Positions 25,478 to 34,625 are shown, counted from the first letter of the stretch. The stretch: 64,000 nt of DNA from Roseococcus thiosulfatophilus (GCF_017311575.1 NZ_JAFFQY010000022.1:248001-312000), one strand, 5' to 3'. The notes: a model not told the origin generated them from the sequence alone. Made by a program: numbers and translations.

Positions 25478-25708
25478 ATGGGAGGCTTGTTCCGTGCCCC
25501 AAGGCCCATCGTGGTGCCCGCGCCCACGCCCCCGCCCGCCCCGGAGCCGGTCAGCCCCGCCATCGCCGACGCCGCGGCCGAGCAGGCGCGCATCGAGGCA
25601 CGGCAGCGCGCGCGGCAGGGCCTCTCCGGCACCATCGCCACCTCCGCACGCGGGGTGCTGGCGCCGCTGCCGTTCGCCGCCACGCGCAAATCCCTGCTGG
25701 GCGAGTGA
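25478..25708 (+). CDS. Small phage protein upstream of the portal
   Basis: A 76-residue protein beginning MGGLFRAPRPIVVPAPTPPP, a Pro-rich N-terminus, then an Ala/Arg-rich helix (AEQARIEARQRARQGLSGTI) and a C-terminal LLGE. Similar small MGGLF-type proteins precede portal genes in podovirus-like clusters. The function is unknown; a minor virion or assembly factor is possible. AGGAG lies upstream of the ATG. Its stop overlaps the portal start (TGATG). Confidence 0.75.
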   Translation: MGGLFRAPRPIVVPAPTPPPAPEPVSPAIADAAAEQARIEARQRARQGLSGTIATSARGVLAPLPFAATRKSLLGE

Positions 25709-27135
25709 TGGCCATGACCCCCCGCGACATCCTCGACCGCCAGCGCGAGGCGCAGAACCAGCGCCGCACCCTGGAAGCCATCTGGACCGACGCCTACGCC
25801 CATGTGCTGCCCAAGCCGCACGAGGCCACCGCCTTGTATGACGCCACCGCCGCCGATGCCGCCGAACAGCTCGCGGCCTCGCTGCTGGCGGAGCTGACGC
25901 CGCCTTGGTCACGCTGGTTCGGCCTGGCGCCGGCGCGCGACCTGGCCGACACCCCCGCAGGCCAGGCCGCCGCCTATGCGCTGGAGGGCACGGCCGCCGT
26001 GCTGCAATCGCATCTCGACCGCTCCAACTTCGCCGTCGAGATGCACCAGGCCTTCCTGGATCTCGTCATCACCGGCACCGGCGTGCTGCTCGTGGAGGAA
26101 GCGCCGCCCGGCGAGACCTCCGCGCTGCGCTTCACCGCCGTGCCGGTGCGGCACGCGGTGCTGGAAGAGGGGCCATCAGGGCGCCTCGACAACATCTATC
26201 GCGAAAGCGCGCTGACACTCACCGAGATTCGCCGCCGCTTCCCCTTCGCGGAACTGCCCCCCGCGCTGGACCGCATCAAGGATGGCGAAAGCCATCCGCC
26301 GCTGCGCGTGGTGGAGGCGGTGTGGCCCGACCGCTTCGGCCACCGCTATGCCGCCGCGCTGGACCCCGGCACGGGCACCGATGCGACGCTGCTGGCCCAG
26401 GGCGGTTTCAGCGACCCGCCCTACATCGCCTTCCGCTGGCTGAAGGCGCCGGGCGAGGTCTATGGCCGCGGCCCGGTGGTGAAGGCGCTGCCCGACATCC
26501 GCACCGCCAACCGCGTGGTCGAACTCGTCCTGAAGAACGCCTCCATCGCCGTCACCGGCATCTGGCAGGCGGAGGATGACGGGGTGCTGAACCCCGCCAC
26601 CGTGCAGCTCGTCCCCGGCGCCATCATCCCGCGCGCGCCGGGCAGCGCGGGGCTGACGCCGCTCGCCGCACCGGGCAACTTCGACGTGTCGCAGCTCATG
26701 CTGAACGATCTGCGCCAGCGCATCCGCCAGGCCCTTCTGGTGGACCGCCTCGGCAACCCGCGCGACGCCCGGATGACGGCGACCGAGGTCCTGGAACGCA
26801 GCGCCGAGACCTCCCGCCTGCTCGGCGCCACCTATGGCCGCCTGCAGTCGGAATTGCTGACGCCGCTGGTGGCGCGCTGCCTCTCCATCCTCGCGCGGCG
26901 CGGCGAGGTGCCGCCCGTGCTGCTCGACAATGGGCGTGTGGCGCTGCGCTACGAAAGCCCGTTGGCCCGTGTGCAGGGCCGCGCCGATGCGGCGAACACG
27001 CTGCTCTTCCTCGAGGCCGTCTCGAAGATGGGCAATGAGGCGCGCGAGCAGGTGGACGCCGCCGCCGCCGCGCGCTGGCTGGCCCGCACCCTGGGCGCGC
27101 CCGCCGAAATCCTCATCCCGACCCCCGTGGAGTGA
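25708..27135 (+). CDS. Podovirus-type portal (head-tail connector) protein
   Basis: A 475-residue portal protein of the T7-like head-tail connector family. It opens with TPRDILDRQREAQNQRRTLE and includes LTPPWSRWFGL, VYGRGPVVKALPDIRTANRV and ARMTATEVLERSAETSRLLG, all characteristic of podovirus portals. Twelve copies form the ring through which DNA is packaged. Length is near T7 gp8 (536) but shorter. The reading frame is intact. A GTG one codon earlier could also start it. The stop overlaps the scaffold start (GTGA). Confidence 0.9.
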   Translation: MAMTPRDILDRQREAQNQRRTLEAIWTDAYAHVLPKPHEATALYDATAADAAEQLAASLLAELTPPWSRWFGLAPARDLADTPAGQAAAYALEGTAAVLQSHLDRSNFAVEMHQAFLDLVITGTGVLLVEEAPPGETSALRFTAVPVRHAVLEEGPSGRLDNIYRESALTLTEIRRRFPFAELPPALDRIKDGESHPPLRVVEAVWPDRFGHRYAAALDPGTGTDATLLAQGGFSDPPYIAFRWLKAPGEVYGRGPVVKALPDIRTANRVVELVLKNASIAVTGIWQAEDDGVLNPATVQLVPGAIIPRAPGSAGLTPLAAPGNFDVSQLMLNDLRQRIRQALLVDRLGNPRDARMTATEVLERSAETSRLLGATYGRLQSELLTPLVARCLSILARRGEVPPVLLDNGRVALRYESPLARVQGRADAANTLLFLEAVSKMGNEAREQVDAAAAARWLARTLGAPAEILIPTPVE

Positions 27136-27908
27136 AGCCCGCCATGCAAGACAGCCTGCTGGACGCCGCCATCGCGGCCCCCGCCGCCAATGCCCCCTCC
27201 TCGGGCACCCCCGCCTCGGGCACCAGGTCCCGCCCGGACGAAATCCCCGAGAAATTCTGGGACCCCGAGCGCGGCGAGCTGCGCGTGGACGCGCTGCTGA
27301 AGAGCTACCGCGAGCTGGAGCGCCGCCTGTCCCAGCGCCTCGCCCCCCCCGGCCCCGACGCGGACCCGGAGGACATCCGCCGTTGGCGCGAGGCGCATGA
27401 CATCCCCGACGCGCCAGACCTCTACGAGATCCAGATCCGCCACGAACTCACCTCGCCCGATATCGAGGTGAACCGGCGTCTCTACGAGGCGGGCTTCTCC
27501 CGCGCGCAGGTGCAGCTGGTCTATGACCTGGCGGCCGAACGCCTGCTGCCGCTGATCGCCGAGGCCGCGCAGCAGTTCGAGGCGCAGCGCCAGCTGGAGA
27601 AGCTGCACGCGCGCTATGGCGGGCCGGAGCGGTTCCGCCGCGTGGCCGCGCAGCTTTCCGCCTGGGGCCGCGCCAACCTTCCGCCGCCGGTCTTCGAGGC
27701 GCTCTCCACCACCGAGGAGGGCGTCATGGCGCTGGAGCGCATGATGCAGGGCAAGGAGCCGCAGATGGCCCGCGACGCCGAGCCGCCCGCCCCCGAGGAT
27801 GAGGGCGAGCTGCGCCGGATGATGCGTGACCCGCGCTACTGGCGGTCGCGTGAGCCGGAGATCGTGAAGCGCGTCTCCGAGGGTTTCCGCCGCCTGGTGG
27901 GCGGCTGA
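27132..27908 (+). CDS. Capsid assembly scaffolding protein
   Basis: A 258-residue acidic, helix-rich protein between portal and capsid, the usual place for a scaffold. PDEIPEKFWDPERGELRVDALLKSYRELER near residues 35-65 is a typical podovirus scaffold start. The rest is charged and coiled-coil prone (AAQQFEAQRQLEKLHARYG), and the C-terminus is basic (EIVKRVSEGFRRLVGG), as needed to bind coat protein. Scaffolds guide procapsid assembly and are then released. It starts with GTG at 27132 or ATG at 27144. Confidence 0.83.
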   Translation: MKPAMQDSLLDAAIAAPAANAPSSGTPASGTRSRPDEIPEKFWDPERGELRVDALLKSYRELERRLSQRLAPPGPDADPEDIRRWREAHDIPDAPDLYEIQIRHELTSPDIEVNRRLYEAGFSRAQVQLVYDLAAERLLPLIAEAAQQFEAQRQLEKLHARYGGPERFRRVAAQLSAWGRANLPPPVFEALSTTEEGVMALERMMQGKEPQMARDAEPPAPEDEGELRRMMRDPRYWRSREPEIVKRVSEGFRRLVGG

Positions 27909-27945
27909 TTCACGCCTTCGGTGGTGCACCGAAGGCGATCAGACG
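27904..27945 (+). repeat. REP-like palindromic element
   Basis: An outer stem CTGAT/ATCAG flanks TCA and an inner perfect 11-bp stem, CGCCTTCGGTG (27913-27923) and CACCGAAGGCG (27927-27937), with a GTG loop. The right end runs AGACGCT. It overlaps the scaffold stop codon. The same architecture recurs at 41191 and in units at 36031-36178. It may act as a terminator or processing hairpin between scaffold and capsid genes. Confidence 0.75.
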
Positions 27946-28215
27946 CTGGATCGGCGGGGCCGTGTGCCGCCCCCTCGGGGCCGAACCCCCGGGCACCGCC
28001 CCGCCATTGGCCGCCCGCCGCTCCCTCTGACAGGGGTGAGCGCGGGCGGCCCGCGCCCGCCGCGCGCCCATGCGCCGCGGCGGGCGCGCCCCTTTCGCCG
28101 CGCAGAACGTGATGACCGGAACCCCGGCGGACGCGCGCGGCGCGGGCGCACCCGCGTGCCCCCTGAGGTCAACACGCGCCACGCCCTTCCCGCCATTCCC
28201 GACAGGAGAATCCCT
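27909..28215. other. 307-bp non-coding gap before the capsid gene
   Basis: After the REP-like hairpin this stretch is very GC-rich and shows no convincing reading frame on either strand. An open plus-strand frame runs through it into the capsid gene, but it lacks a ribosome site and reads as low-complexity Arg/Pro/Gly. A binding site AGGAGAA at 28204 serves the capsid GTG. A capsid-specific promoter could lie here; I see no clear consensus. Confidence 0.6.
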
Positions 28216-29055
28216 GTGACCCAGTCCATCGACCAGGCCTTCATCAAGCAGTTCGAGGCCGAGGTGCATGAGGCCTACCAGCGCCAGGGCAGCAAGCTGC
28301 GCCCCACCGTGCGCAGCAAGTCCAACGTGAAGGGCGCCAGCACGGTGTTCCAGCGCGTGGGCCGCGGCGTCGCCACGTCGAAGTCGCGCAACGGCGTCGT
28401 GCCGGTGATGAACCTCACCTATTCCGCCATCGAGTGCTTCCTGCAGGACCACTATGCCGGCGAGTGGATCGACAAGCTCGACGACCTCAAGACCAACATC
28501 AACGAGCTGCAGGTGCTGGCCAATGCCGGCGCCTATGCGCTCGGCCGCAAGACGGATGAGCTGATCATCTCCGCCCTCGACAGCGCCACGCAGGAGGCCG
28601 TCGGCACCCAGTCCGGCCAGACGGACAATGACGGGCTGACGCGCAGCAAGATCCTGCTGGCCTTCGAGATGATGGGCGAGGCCGATGTGCCCGATGACAG
28701 CCAGCGCTATGCCATCGTCGGCTGGAAGCAGTGGAGCGAGCTGCTGACCATCAGCGAATTCGCCAACTCCGCCTTCGTGGGTGAGGACGACCTGCCCTGG
28801 AAGGGCAGCCAGGCCAAGCGCTGGCTGGGCGCGACCTGGATTCCGCACAGCGGCCTGACCCAGGTGGGTGAGCTGCGCTTCTGCTACTTCTACCACCGCA
28901 CCAGCGTCGCGCACGCCTCCGCGCAGGAGATCGTCACCGACGTGACCTGGCATGGCGACCGTGCGGCGCATTTCGTGAACAGCATGATGAGCCAGGGCGC
29001 CGTGCTGGTGGACGACAGCGGCGTGGTGCGGATGCGTTGCCGCGAAGTCGCCTGA
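28216..29055 (+). CDS. Major capsid protein
   Basis: A 279-residue coat protein. The N-terminus VTQSIDQAFIKQFEAEVHEA and YQRQGSKLRPTVRSKSNVKG match the phage capsid family of podovirus-like clusters, and LQDHYAGEWIDKLDDLKTN and LANAGAYALGRKTDELIISA are further signatures. The fold is expected to be HK97-like without a cleaved delta domain. The start is GTG at 28216, placed by AGGAGAA 5 bases upstream. The frame is intact to YHRTSVAHAS and beyond. A strong hairpin follows the gene. Confidence 0.9.
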   Translation: MTQSIDQAFIKQFEAEVHEAYQRQGSKLRPTVRSKSNVKGASTVFQRVGRGVATSKSRNGVVPVMNLTYSAIECFLQDHYAGEWIDKLDDLKTNINELQVLANAGAYALGRKTDELIISALDSATQEAVGTQSGQTDNDGLTRSKILLAFEMMGEADVPDDSQRYAIVGWKQWSELLTISEFANSAFVGEDDLPWKGSQAKRWLGATWIPHSGLTQVGELRFCYFYHRTSVAHASAQEIVTDVTWHGDRAAHFVNSMMSQGAVLVDDSGVVRMRCREVA

Positions 29056-29069
29056 GCATAGGCTGAACC

Positions 29070-29097
29070 GCTGCCGGCCCCGCACCGGGCCGGCAGC
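29070..29097 (+). terminator. Hairpin after the major capsid gene
   Basis: A perfect 11-bp stem, GCTGCCGGCCC (29070-29080) and GGGCCGGCAGC (29087-29097), with a 6-base loop. No T-run follows, so it may be an mRNA-stabilising or partial terminator structure that raises capsid yield relative to downstream genes. Confidence 0.5.
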
Positions 29098-29128
29098 AAT
29101 TCCCCCCACGTCAACGGAGTGACACGCG

Positions 29129-29698
29129 ATGGCGCTGACCGCCCTCGAACTCTGCTCGCGCGCCCTGCTGCGCCTGGGCGCGCAGACCATCGCCAGCTTC
29201 GACGAAGGCACGGGCGAGGCCGAGGTCGCGGCCGGCCTCTATGAGGGCGTGCGCGACGCGCTGCTCTCCTCCCATCCCTGGAGCTTCGCCACCGGCCAAT
29301 CCACCCTGCCGCGCCTCTCGGCCACGCCCACGGCGGATTTCCGGTATGCCTTCCAGCTCCCCACGGGCTTCCTGCGCGCGCTCTCGGCCGGCGCGCCGGG
29401 CAGCGGTCGGGGCCTGGAATACCGCCTGCTGGAAGACCGCCTGCATTGCGACGCCGAGCAGGTGACGCTGACCTACATCTTCCGCCCCGCGGAATCCGCC
29501 TTCCCCGGCTTCTTCGCCTCGGCGCTGGTGGCACGCCTCTCGGCCGAGTTCTGCATCCCGCTGACCGAGAGCACCACGCGCGCCCAGATGCTGTTCGGCC
29601 AGGCCGAGACGGAGCTGCGTCAGGCCCGCCGCGCCGACAGCCAGCAGGCCACGCCGCGCGCCATCCAGGGCTTCCCGCTGATCCAGGCGCGGGGGTGA
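29129..29698 (+). CDS. Tail tubular protein A
   Basis: A 189-residue homologue of T7 gp11, the dodecameric ring that joins portal to nozzle. ALTALELCSRALLRLGAQTI, then VRDALLSSHPWSFATGQ and YRLLEDRLHCDAEQVTLTYI are typical. Length matches gp11 (196). ACGGAG lies 9 bases before the ATG. The next gene encodes its partner, tail tubular protein B. Confidence 0.88.
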   Translation: MALTALELCSRALLRLGAQTIASFDEGTGEAEVAAGLYEGVRDALLSSHPWSFATGQSTLPRLSATPTADFRYAFQLPTGFLRALSAGAPGSGRGLEYRLLEDRLHCDAEQVTLTYIFRPAESAFPGFFASALVARLSAEFCIPLTESTTRAQMLFGQAETELRQARRADSQQATPRAIQGFPLIQARG

Positions 29699-29702
29699 CA
29701 CG

Positions 29703-31580
29703 ATGGCCGAGCTGCGACAGGTCAAGACCAATTTCACCGCGGGCGAGCTCTCGCCCGAGATGCTGGGCCGCGCCGACCTGCGCGCCTATGCGAATGGCGC
29801 CAAGCGCCTGCGGAACGTCTTCATCCAGCCCACGGGCGGCATCACGCGCCGCCCTGGGCTGCGTCACGTCGCCACGCTGCCCGGGCCGGCGCGCCTCGTC
29901 GCCTTCGAGTTCAACACCGAGCAGGCCTATCTGCTGGTGCTGCTGCACCAGGAATTCCAGGTCTATCTCGGCGACGCGCTGGTGGCGCAGGGAACGGGCC
30001 CCTGGACGACGGCGATGCTGCCGCAGCTCGGCTTCACGCAATCGGCTGACACGCTGCTCGTCTGCCACCCCGACATGCCGCCGCAGCGCGTGACGCGCAC
30101 CAGCCACACCAGCTGGCTCGTGTCAGGCTGGGAGTGGGTGGCCATTCCGGGCTACCGCTTCGCGCCGCCGGGCATCACGCTGGCGCCGGGCGCCGTGTCG
30201 GGGTTGCTCACGCTCACCGCCTCGGCGCCGGTCTTCGAGGCGGGGCATGTCGGCACCACGCTGCGCTTCCGTGGCCAGGCGGGCACGGTCGTGGCGGTGC
30301 CCAACCCCTCGCAGGTCACGTGGAACCCGGCCGACCCGCTGCCGGACACGAATGCCAGCGCGGATTGGGAGGAAGCGGCCTTCAGCCCCGTGCGCGGCTG
30401 GCCCGTCAGCTGCTGCTTCCACCAGGACCGGCTGGTCATCGGCGGCTCGCGGGACCTGCCGAACCGGCTGTGGCTCTCGCGTTCCGGGCAGATCTTCAAC
30501 TTCGACCGCGGCGGCGGCCTGGACGATGAGGGCATCGAATTCGGCCTCGTCTCCGACCAGGTGAACGCCATCCGCGCCGTCTTCTCGGGCCGGCATTTGC
30601 AGGTCTTCACCACGGGCGGCGAATGGATGGTGACGGGTGATCCGCTGACGCCCTCCTCCATCCAGCTCAACCGGCAGACGCGCATCGGCAGCAGCGCGAC
30701 CCGCATCATCCAGCCGGTGGATGTGGATGGCAGCACCATCTTCGCCGCGCGCAGCGGCCGCGCCATTCACGAATTCGCCTATACCGACGTGCAGCAGGCC
30801 TACCAGGCGAATGACCTGGCACTCGTGGCCGCGCACCTCATCCAGCAGCCCGTCGCCATGGCCTATGACCAGGCGCACCGCCTGCTGCACGTGGCGATGG
30901 AGGATGGCTCGCTTGCCACGCTCACCCTCTTCCGCGCGGAGCAGGTCACGGCCTGGACGCGGCAGGAGACGCAGGGCGCCTTCCGCGCCGTGGCCGAGGT
31001 GGAAGGCCGCGTCTTCTGCCTGGTGGAGCGCGACGGCACCCAGCGCCTGGAACGCTTCGACAACGCGCTGATGCTCGACGCCGCGCTGGAAGGCGTGAGC
31101 AACGTGCCGCTGACCGTCTGGACGGGGCTCGGCCATCTCTCCGGCCAGGTGGCCGGCGTGCTGGCCGATGGCGCCCCGCGCGAGGATGCGCTGGTCTCGG
31201 GTGGCGCCGTCACCATCAACCCCGGCGCCGCCTCGGTGCAGATCGGCCTGCGCTACGCGCATGAGGTGGAGCCGCTGCCGCCCGACCTCGGCAACGCCAT
31301 CGGCGCCGCCATTCCGCTGCGCCTGGTGGGCGTGGGCTTCCGCCTGCTGGACACGCAATCGCTCCAGCTCGACCTCGGGCGCGGACCCAGGCCCGTGCCG
31401 TTCCGCCGCTTCGACACGCCGCTGCTCGATGCGCCGCCGCCGCGCTTCACGGGCGATGCGCGCATCGCCGCACTCGGCTGGTCGCGCGACGCGCTGCGGC
31501 CCCTGTGGCGCATCACGGGCGATGCGCCGCTGGCCTTCACCCTGCTCTCCGTCACCACCGACATGAGGACGAACGCCTGA
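29703..31580 (+). CDS. Tail tubular protein B / nozzle protein
   Basis: A 625-residue protein matching podovirus nozzle (gp12-like or stabilisation) proteins. The N-terminus RQVKTNFTAGELSPEMLGRA is the hallmark, followed by NVFIQPTGGITRRPGLRHVA and GWPVSCCFHQDRLVIGGS, a beta-propeller-type repeat. It forms the distal tail tip that holds the tailspikes. It is shorter than T7 gp12 (794). The frame is open throughout. Its stop overlaps the next ATG (TGATG). Confidence 0.87.
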   Translation: MAELRQVKTNFTAGELSPEMLGRADLRAYANGAKRLRNVFIQPTGGITRRPGLRHVATLPGPARLVAFEFNTEQAYLLVLLHQEFQVYLGDALVAQGTGPWTTAMLPQLGFTQSADTLLVCHPDMPPQRVTRTSHTSWLVSGWEWVAIPGYRFAPPGITLAPGAVSGLLTLTASAPVFEAGHVGTTLRFRGQAGTVVAVPNPSQVTWNPADPLPDTNASADWEEAAFSPVRGWPVSCCFHQDRLVIGGSRDLPNRLWLSRSGQIFNFDRGGGLDDEGIEFGLVSDQVNAIRAVFSGRHLQVFTTGGEWMVTGDPLTPSSIQLNRQTRIGSSATRIIQPVDVDGSTIFAARSGRAIHEFAYTDVQQAYQANDLALVAAHLIQQPVAMAYDQAHRLLHVAMEDGSLATLTLFRAEQVTAWTRQETQGAFRAVAEVEGRVFCLVERDGTQRLERFDNALMLDAALEGVSNVPLTVWTGLGHLSGQVAGVLADGAPREDALVSGGAVTINPGAASVQIGLRYAHEVEPLPPDLGNAIGAAIPLRLVGVGFRLLDTQSLQLDLGRGPRPVPFRRFDTPLLDAPPPRFTGDARIAALGWSRDALRPLWRITGDAPLAFTLLSVTTDMRTNA

Positions 31581-32029
31581 TGGCCGCCCTAGCCCCCCTC
31601 GCGACCCTCGCCTCGACCGGCTTCGGCGTCTACGCGCAGCAGCAGCAGGCGGCCCAGGCACGCGCGCAGCAGCGTGCCCAGGTCGAGATCCAGCGGCAGG
31701 CGGAGACGGCCCGCCAGGAACAGCTCCAGCTCCAGCAGCAGGCCGAGGCACGGCTGCGCGGCGAGAGGCTGGCGCGAACCCTGGCCTCCACCCGCGCGCG
31801 CCTCGCCGCCGGCGGTCTGTCCGTGGATGACGGCTCGGCGGCCGCGGTGCAGGCCGGGCTGCGCGCCGATGCCGCCGCCGGCCAGCGGGACAGCGATGAA
31901 CTCTTCCGCGCGCGGCTCGCCTCGGGCCGCGCCTCCCTGCTCAACCCCGATGGCTCGTTCACCACGGTCAACTCGCTGCTGCGCGCGCTGCCCAGCTTCG
32001 GGAATTCCGTCCGCAGCCTGCTCGATTGA
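31580..32029 (+). CDS. Internal virion-like protein
   Basis: A 149-residue protein with a short hydrophobic N-terminus (LAPLATLASTGFGVYA), then a Gln/Ala/Arg-rich coiled coil (about residues 20-75), then GLSVDDGSAAAVQAGLRADA and TTVNSLLRALPSFGNSV. This resembles the small ejected core protein of T7-like phages (gp14). The larger core proteins (gp15, gp16 equivalents) are absent from the cluster. The assignment rests on position and composition. Confidence 0.68.
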   Translation: MAALAPLATLASTGFGVYAQQQQAAQARAQQRAQVEIQRQAETARQEQLQLQQQAEARLRGERLARTLASTRARLAAGGLSVDDGSAAAVQAGLRADAAAGQRDSDELFRARLASGRASLLNPDGSFTTVNSLLRALPSFGNSVRSLLD

Positions 32030-32040
32030 GGAGCCACGTC

Positions 32041-34320
32041 ATGTCAGAGCATATCCGCATCGGCGACATCGCGCCGCGCGTGCATTACGTGGCGGATGGG
32101 GTGCAGACCGCCTTCACCTACCCCTTCCCCATCTTCGCCGCGCAGAACCTCCGCGTGCTGGCCGATGGCATCCAGCTCGCCTCCGGCTTCGCCGTGCAGG
32201 GCGCGGGCGCCTCCGAGGGCGGCACGGTGGTCTTCGCCACCCCGCCCGTCGCGGGCACGCGCATCGCCCTCGTCCGGCGCATCGCCATCGAGCGCACGAC
32301 CGACTTCCAGCCCAATGGGCTGCTGCGCGCGGTGACACTCAATGACGAGCTGGACCGCCAGGTGGCCGGCTTGCAGGAGGTGCGCGACGAGGTCGGCTCC
32401 GGCCTGCGCGTGGCCTTGGACGAGACACCCACGGGCCTCGTCCTGCCGCCCCGCGCCGCGCGCGCCGACCGCCTGCTGGGCTTCGACGCGCTGGGCAATG
32501 TCACGGCGTTCCCGCGCACCGGCACCATCTCGGCCGTCTTTCCGCAGGCCGTGCCGCGCAGCGTGGAGGACAAGCTGGCCGAGACGCTCTCCGCGCGCGA
32601 CTTTGGCGCGACGGGCGATGGCGTGACCGATGACGGCCCCGCATTGCAGGCGGCGATGAACGCGGCCGCCGCGGCCTCGCGCCACCTCGTCATCGGCGAG
32701 GGCAGCTTCCGCACCACCATGCCGCTGGTGCTGCCGGGCCCCGCCGTGGGCCTGACCATGCATGGCAGCATCATCTACGCCGGGCCCTCCGGCCAGCCGG
32801 CGCTGACCCTGGGCGACGGCGCGGCCACGCGCAACGCCACCAAGCTCTATGAGGGGCTGCGCGTGCTGCGCGCCACCATCAGCGACTGGGAGAACGAGGG
32901 CGACATCGGCATCCTCATCCGAAACCTCGACGCCAGCACGGTGGAGGTGCGCCTGGTCGAGGGCTTCACCATCGGCATCCGCACCCAGGGCGTGGAACGC
33001 GGCTTCGAGGACAGCCAGCTCTTCCTCGGGCGCATCGTGAACAACAAGATCGGGCTGGACGCGCACACCGTCACGGCGGCCGCGTGGAACACCTCGGTGC
33101 GCTACTTCGGCGGGCATTTCGCCATCGCCTCCTCGCTGTATCCGGACAAGGACCGCTTCGGCGTGCGCTTCTCGGCCGAGCCGGGCGCCTATGTCGCGCA
33201 CAACCGGCATGTGTTCTTCGGCCCGAACTTCGAACTCCAGGCCGCGAACCGCCCCATTCTGGGCGTTCCCTTCCTCTCGACGGTCAGCAGCCGCGCCGTC
33301 CTGGCGTACGGGATGCGGATGGAGGGCTGCTCGCCCTTCGCGGGCCGCCACACCAGTTCCGCGCAGGACCATGTCTACGAGGTGGCCTGGGCCAGCCAGG
33401 CCTACCAGGTGGACATCGACTACGCGCCGGGCGCCACGCGCGTGGGCGGCGTGGTGCGCGCGCTGCACCAGGCGGCCGCGCACCGGGAGTTCACGCGCGA
33501 GGTCGCCTCGGTGCCCAGCCTGCGCGCCGCGGCCTTCCGCTGGACGGCCACGCAGACGGGCTTCGACCGCCTGGCCTGCATTTCCTCCAATGTGGGCGGC
33601 ACGCCGACCACGCTGGCTCAGTTCGCCTTCCCGGGCCTCGACGCCTATGCGCTGGGGACGGAGGGCGTGACGCTGCAAGGCGGGCGGGGCCTCGGCTTCG
33701 TCGTGGATGCGCGGCGCACCAAGGAGTTCGCGCTGGCGGTGGATGGTGACAACCCGCGCCTCGTCATCCAGTGCTTCGACGCGTCCATGAACCTGCTGAC
33801 CGACGCCAACGGGCCCCTGGTGCGCGCCTCCGGCCAGTCGCTGGCGTGGAACGCCACCGCGCGGTGGTGGCAGGGCTCGGCCGACATGAACGACGCGAAC
33901 CTGACGCGGCTGCAGGTCGTGCGGCTCGAGCCATCCGTGGGCTATGCCATCATCGGCGTGGCGCGCATCGGGGTGGACTACGAGGTGCGGGCCATGCGCC
34001 TGGCCTGCGACCCGTCGCAGGCGCCGGCGCTGCTCTACGGCCTGCCCGGCCTGCCGCATGGCGCGCGGGAGCTGCGGGCGGAACAGGGCTACGAAGGCGC
34101 CACCATCGGCGCCGGCGCCACGGTGCAGGTGAACGTGCCCGTGCCCGGCGCACGGCCTGGCGATTTCACGCAGGCGGCCTACAGCCTTTCCACCTCCGCC
34201 ATAGTCTTCCTCGCGCAGATCGGCGCGCAGGATGTGGTGACGGTGACGATGTGGAACCGCTCAGGCGGCAGCGTCACGCTGAATGCGGGCACGGTGCGGG
34301 TGCGCGCGGTGAAATCGTGA
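32041..34320 (+). CDS. Tailspike with pectate-lyase-like beta-helix
   Basis: A 759-residue tailspike. Residues 1 to about 135 resemble the T7 tail-fibre attachment domain (VHYVADGVQTAFTYPFPIFA, then FQPNGLLRAVTLNDELDRQV). From about residue 183, ARDFGATGDGVTDDGPALQA begins a Pectate_lyase_3-type beta-helix, usual in capsule or LPS depolymerases. A C-terminal region after about 500 forms a separate beta-rich domain, probably for trimerisation or binding. It would decide which cells the particle recognises. AGGAG precedes the ATG at 32041. Confidence 0.85.
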   Translation: MSEHIRIGDIAPRVHYVADGVQTAFTYPFPIFAAQNLRVLADGIQLASGFAVQGAGASEGGTVVFATPPVAGTRIALVRRIAIERTTDFQPNGLLRAVTLNDELDRQVAGLQEVRDEVGSGLRVALDETPTGLVLPPRAARADRLLGFDALGNVTAFPRTGTISAVFPQAVPRSVEDKLAETLSARDFGATGDGVTDDGPALQAAMNAAAAASRHLVIGEGSFRTTMPLVLPGPAVGLTMHGSIIYAGPSGQPALTLGDGAATRNATKLYEGLRVLRATISDWENEGDIGILIRNLDASTVEVRLVEGFTIGIRTQGVERGFEDSQLFLGRIVNNKIGLDAHTVTAAAWNTSVRYFGGHFAIASSLYPDKDRFGVRFSAEPGAYVAHNRHVFFGPNFELQAANRPILGVPFLSTVSSRAVLAYGMRMEGCSPFAGRHTSSAQDHVYEVAWASQAYQVDIDYAPGATRVGGVVRALHQAAAHREFTREVASVPSLRAAAFRWTATQTGFDRLACISSNVGGTPTTLAQFAFPGLDAYALGTEGVTLQGGRGLGFVVDARRTKEFALAVDGDNPRLVIQCFDASMNLLTDANGPLVRASGQSLAWNATARWWQGSADMNDANLTRLQVVRLEPSVGYAIIGVARIGVDYEVRAMRLACDPSQAPALLYGLPGLPHGARELRAEQGYEGATIGAGATVQVNVPVPGARPGDFTQAAYSLSTSAIVFLAQIGAQDVVTVTMWNRSGGSVTLNAGTVRVRAVKS

Positions 34321-34625
34321 GGCGTCGGCGCAAGCCCAGCCTGCCGGTGCGGCTGGAGGATGCCGTCGCCGAGGTGACGGCGGACTACCTCAACTTCCTC
34401 CGCGCCCCGCGCCCCGAGGAACCCGAGGACGCCAAGGCCTTCGCGGCCCGCCACGCCGCCGCCAAGACCGCGCTGTCGCACATCGAGCAGATCATCAAGC
34501 TGGCCGACACGCCCGCCGAGGGGACGGAGGCCGACACCGAGAGCCTGCTGCACGAAGCCCGCCACCAGATGGACCAGGACCGCGAGACGGAGGAGGACAC
34601 CGCACGCGATGGACAAGCCGGCTGA
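34317..34625 (+). CDS. Putative small terminase subunit
   Basis: A 102-residue acidic, helical protein directly before the large terminase. It begins RRRRKPSLPVRLEDAVAEVT, and its tail is very acidic (DTESLLHEARHQMDQDRETE). It starts with GTG overlapping the tailspike stop (GTGA) and ends 16 bp inside the large terminase. Size, charge and position fit a T7 gp18-like small subunit, which recognises DNA or regulates the packaging motor. Sequence alone gives no family motif I can name. Confidence 0.68.
   Translation: MRRRRKPSLPVRLEDAVAEVTADYLNFLRAPRPEEPEDAKAFAARHAAAKTALSHIEQIIKLADTPAEGTEADTESLLHEARHQMDQDRETEEDTARDGQAG

Noticed and set aside
27909-28215. An extra small capsid or decoration gene before the major capsid gene
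   Set aside because: Frames here have no ribosome site and read as Arg/Pro-rich low complexity on both strands.
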